DNA of 64,000 nt from Acidobacteria bacterium RIFCSPLOWO2_12_FULL_66_21 (GTDB lineage Bacteria; Acidobacteriota; Vicinamibacteria; Vicinamibacterales; 2-12-FULL-66-21), in NCBI GenBank assembly GCA_001767455.1, contig MELC01000058.1, positions 30,548 through 94,547 on the forward strand, written 5' to 3'. Within the stretch, counting starts at the first letter, position 1; each line of letters starts with the position of its first letter. Under the pieces are notes generated by a model. That model searched no databases. It saw only the letters and a list, made by a program, of their open reading frames with translations, and was not told the origin of the DNA. The translations under genes and the position numbers were made by a program. Positions 61,756 through 64,000 of the stretch are shown in pieces.

Positions 61756-64000
61756 ATGCGCCCGTTCCTTCGCGACCTGACGTGCAGTTTTCGCGCACTT
61801 CGCGCAACGCCCGCAGTCGCTCTCGCCGCTGTTCTCACAATCGCTCTTGGCACCGGCGTCAACACCGCGGTCTTTGCCGTCGCCTACGGCGTGCTGCTTC
61901 GGCCACTCCCCTGCCCTGAACCGTCGCGCATTGTCGTCGTGTCGTTCCATGCGCCGAACGGGAACGAGTTCGGGGTCCCGTTGACCGAGATCGAGGATTG
62001 GCAGCGCCGTGTCCGCGCGTTCGAGGCGACGGGGGCCTACAGCGTCGCCGAGTTGACCATTCGCGGCATTGGCGAGCCGCGTCTCGTCAGGACGGGCCTG
62101 GTCACGCCTTCGTTCTTCGAGGTCCTTGGCGTGGCCCCGCGCGCCGGCCGCTCGCCCTCGGCATCCGATCCCGACGAGTGGATGGTTCTCGCCAGCCGGT
62201 TGTCGCCCGCCCATTCGGGGCAAGACTCCGCGCTGCTGCTCGGCAGCCCGGTCATGGCGGGCGACCGCGGCTTTCACGTATCGGCAATCATGCCGCCGGA
62301 GTTCGGGTTTCCGGCGGAGGACGTCGCAGCCTGGATTCCAGCCGCCCCGCTGAGCCGGATCCACCTGGCGTCGGGCAGGGAGATACCCCGCACCTTCCGG
62401 CTGATCGGCCGGCTCAAGGATGGTGTGAGCATCGAACAGGCGCGCGACGATGCGCAGCGGGCGTTTTCGCAGGTGGCGACCACAGACAGAGGCACGACCG
62501 AGTTGCGGACCCTCGACGATGTCCTTTTCGGGAAGGTCCGTCCTGTCCTCAACGCGCTCGTGGCGGCAGCCATCCTGGTCCTGCTCGTGGCCTGCGGGAA
62601 CGTGGCCACGCTCCTGGTCAGTCGCGCCGTGGCCCGCAAGCGCGACCTGGCCGTCCGGCTGTCGCTCGGCGCCAGTCCCTGGCAGCTTGCGCGCGTCGCC
62701 CTCGCCGAGAGTCTGCTGATAGCCGCTGCCGGTTCCGCGCTCGGCATTGCGCTCGCCCTTGCGTGCGTGCGCCTGTTCGTCCGCGCCGCCGCCGGGGTCA
62801 TTCCGCGAGTGGACGCGATTGCCGTTGACCTGCCCGTCCTGGCTGCAACCGTGCTCGTCGCCTTTGGCGTCACGCTCGTCTGCGGACTCGCGCCCGCCAT
62901 TCATGCCATCCGCTCCGATTTCGCTCCCGCCTTCGGCAGTTCGCGCACGAGTGCGTCCCGGGGCGCCCGTCTCACGCGACGGGCCCTCATCGTCGCGCAG
63001 ATAGCGATCTCGATCGTGCTCCTCAGCGGCGCCGGCCTGATTGCGCGCACGGTGTTCGGTCTGATGTCCGACCGCGCAGGTGCCGATCCGGATCGCGCCC
63101 TCGTCGTGAAGCTGATGCTGGCCGATACCCCACGCTTCGATCTGGCGTCGCGCATGCCGGCGATCAGGGAAGTGCTGCGGAGCGTGCGCCTACTGCCAGG
63201 CGTCGAGCACGCCGCGATCGGCACGAACATTCCGCCGCGCGTGTCGCAGATTTCGTTCAGCGTCGAAGTCACGTCCGACGGCCGTTCCGAGGATCACCGC
63301 GTGCACCTGGCGTCCGTGACCAGCGACTTCTTCGAGGCGCTGGGAACCAGCGTGCTCGAGGGACATGGGATCACCGAAGCCGACGAGCAGCGCGACGGAC
63401 CCGTCATCGTCCTCAGCGAATCGGCGGCACGACTGCTCTCGCCAGGAAGGAGCCTCGTCGGGCGCGAGCTGCCCTGGCCGCTGCCGGCGGGGGCGGGAAA
63501 AGGAAAACGGCCTCTCGTGGTCGGCGTGGTCCCTGACGTGAAGTACGGCGGCCTCGATGCTCCGGCTTTCCCGGCGATCTACACGAGATGGGTCGATCTG
63601 CCCGCGAGCGTTGGCCACCTCGTGGTGCGCACGTCCGTCGATCCCGCGTTGCTCGCAGCGACGCTGAGGAAAACCCTGCGGAACGTCGACCCGCCGCTTG
63701 CCGTGACCGACATCCGCACGCTCCGACAGGAGTACGCCACCTCGATTGCCGATCGCCGAATCCGCCTGATTCCGGCTGCGGGTTTCGCCGGCCTCGCGAT
63801 TGCCGTGGCGCTCGTCGGCCTTGGCGGGCTGCTGGCTCGGGCTGTGACTGAGCGGCGTCGCGAGCTGGCGATCAGGACTGTCCTCGGGGCCTCGCCAGGA
63901 AAGGTCATCGGGATCATCGTTCGAGAAGGGATCCTGCTGGCGGCCTCCGGGGTGATTCTGGGGCTCGGTGCGGGAGCCGGGGCGGCCAGGTGGCTGCGGT
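61756..64000 (+). CDS. ADOP-type ABC permease (partial, window end)
   Basis: From the ATG at 61756 the frame runs to the window edge (748 codons visible). It starts LRDLTCSFRALRATPAVALA, followed by a first helix with GTGVNTAVFAVAYGVLLRPL, a MacB-type periplasmic domain, an FtsX domain (VAAAILVLLVACGNVATLLV, RKRDLAVRLSLGASPWQLAR), a linking helix, a second periplasmic domain and a second FtsX domain (RELAIRTVLGASPGKVIG). The duplicated layout is typical of ADOP orphan permeases, often PadR-controlled. The substrate is unknown. About 40-50 residues should remain outside the window. It looks intact, unlike the other ADOP copies here. Confidence 0.88.
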   Translation, partial: MRPFLRDLTCSFRALRATPAVALAAVLTIALGTGVNTAVFAVAYGVLLRPLPCPEPSRIVVVSFHAPNGNEFGVPLTEIEDWQRRVRAFEATGAYSVAELTIRGIGEPRLVRTGLVTPSFFEVLGVAPRAGRSPSASDPDEWMVLASRLSPAHSGQDSALLLGSPVMAGDRGFHVSAIMPPEFGFPAEDVAAWIPAAPLSRIHLASGREIPRTFRLIGRLKDGVSIEQARDDAQRAFSQVATTDRGTTELRTLDDVLFGKVRPVLNALVAAAILVLLVACGNVATLLVSRAVARKRDLAVRLSLGASPWQLARVALAESLLIAAAGSALGIALALACVRLFVRAAAGVIPRVDAIAVDLPVLAATVLVAFGVTLVCGLAPAIHAIRSDFAPAFGSSRTSASRGARLTRRALIVAQIAISIVLLSGAGLIARTVFGLMSDRAGADPDRALVVKLMLADTPRFDLASRMPAIREVLRSVRLLPGVEHAAIGTNIPPRVSQISFSVEVTSDGRSEDHRVHLASVTSDFFEALGTSVLEGHGITEADEQRDGPVIVLSESAARLLSPGRSLVGRELPWPLPAGAGKGKRPLVVGVVPDVKYGGLDAPAFPAIYTRWVDLPASVGHLVVRTSVDPALLAATLRKTLRNVDPPLAVTDIRTLRQEYATSIADRRIRLIPAAGFAGLAIAVALVGLGGLLARAVTERRRELAIRTVLGASPGKVIGIIVREGILLAASGVILGLGAGAGAARWLR

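Noticed and set aside
61496..61780. Plus-strand 94-codon frame before the permease
   Set aside because: Ends inside the permease start in another frame; no ribosome-binding site or similarity, though it sits near the RiPP locus.
61528..62904. 458-codon open frame on the minus strand
   Set aside because: It is antisense to the ADOP permease, Arg/Gly/Asp-rich and without motifs; the plus strand encodes recognisable MacB/FtsX domains.

Overview
This window comes from a GC-rich, Gram-negative bacterial chromosome. The gene content points to an acidobacterium, most likely of the Vicinamibacteria type. The signs are PadR-regulated ADOP-type ABC permeases present as intact, deleted and fragmentary copies, many DUF proteins of that lineage, multiheme cytochromes with outer-membrane barrels, leaderless promoters and abundant palindromic intergenic repeats. 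The taxonomy is inferred from content; no marker gene such as rRNA is present.

Layout. 0-11 kb: a small zinc protein, a SERCA-type Ca2+ P-ATPase, a DUF4964/4965 glutaminase-like secreted enzyme, tRNA-Ser(CGA) beside a 196-bp tandem repeat, tadA, a secreted GH3 glycosidase and a BNR/sialidase-like protein. 11-17 kb: a DUF433 antitoxin with a wrecked toxin, a PadR / permease-prefix / deleted ADOP permease cluster, a Phd-PIN toxin-antitoxin pair and an orphan GHKL ATPase. 17-23 kb: a DUF5996-egtB-egtD ergothioneine operon, then an ABC importer whose permease is fused to its binding domain (EgtU/OpuB type). 23-27 kb: small and hypothetical proteins (zinc ribbon, M50B protease, DUF1684, DUF5661, a membrane pair).

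27-41 kb is a respiratory island. An OmpR-type two-component system is followed by a DmsE-like decaheme cytochrome and an MtrB/PioB barrel (an outer-membrane electron conduit). A porin comes next, then a reverse-strand operon for a selenocysteine formate dehydrogenase (fdnG with an in-frame TGA and a SECIS-like hairpin, fdnH, an nrfD-type subunit, a diheme cytochrome c, fdhE and a mobB-like gene). The two-component promoter and the conduit promoter carry the same direct-repeat box at the same distance from the -10, so the regulator probably controls both. Together these genes could carry electrons from formate to quinone and on to the cell surface.

41-58 kb: a CusCBA-type heavy-metal RND operon led by a His-rich secreted protein and bordered by ADOP and PadR debris; a sulfide-handling operon (ArsR-rhodanese fusion, lipoprotein rhodanese, DsrE, SQR-like flavoprotein) divergent from a Rieske / cytochrome b / octaheme cytochrome c complex; then a second, apparently decaying metal-resistance cluster with a truncated TolC. 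58-64 kb: an RHH-PIN toxin-antitoxin pair, an ADOP remnant, a two-gene RiPP locus (Nif11-leader peptide with a Cys-rich tail plus an RRE-fused radical SAM/SPASM enzyme) and an ADOP permease cut by the window edge.

The RiPP pair is the best candidate for an undescribed system. Several genes carry single lesions (fdnG frameshift, amber codon in the porin signal peptide) that need read-level confirmation before they are called pseudogenes.
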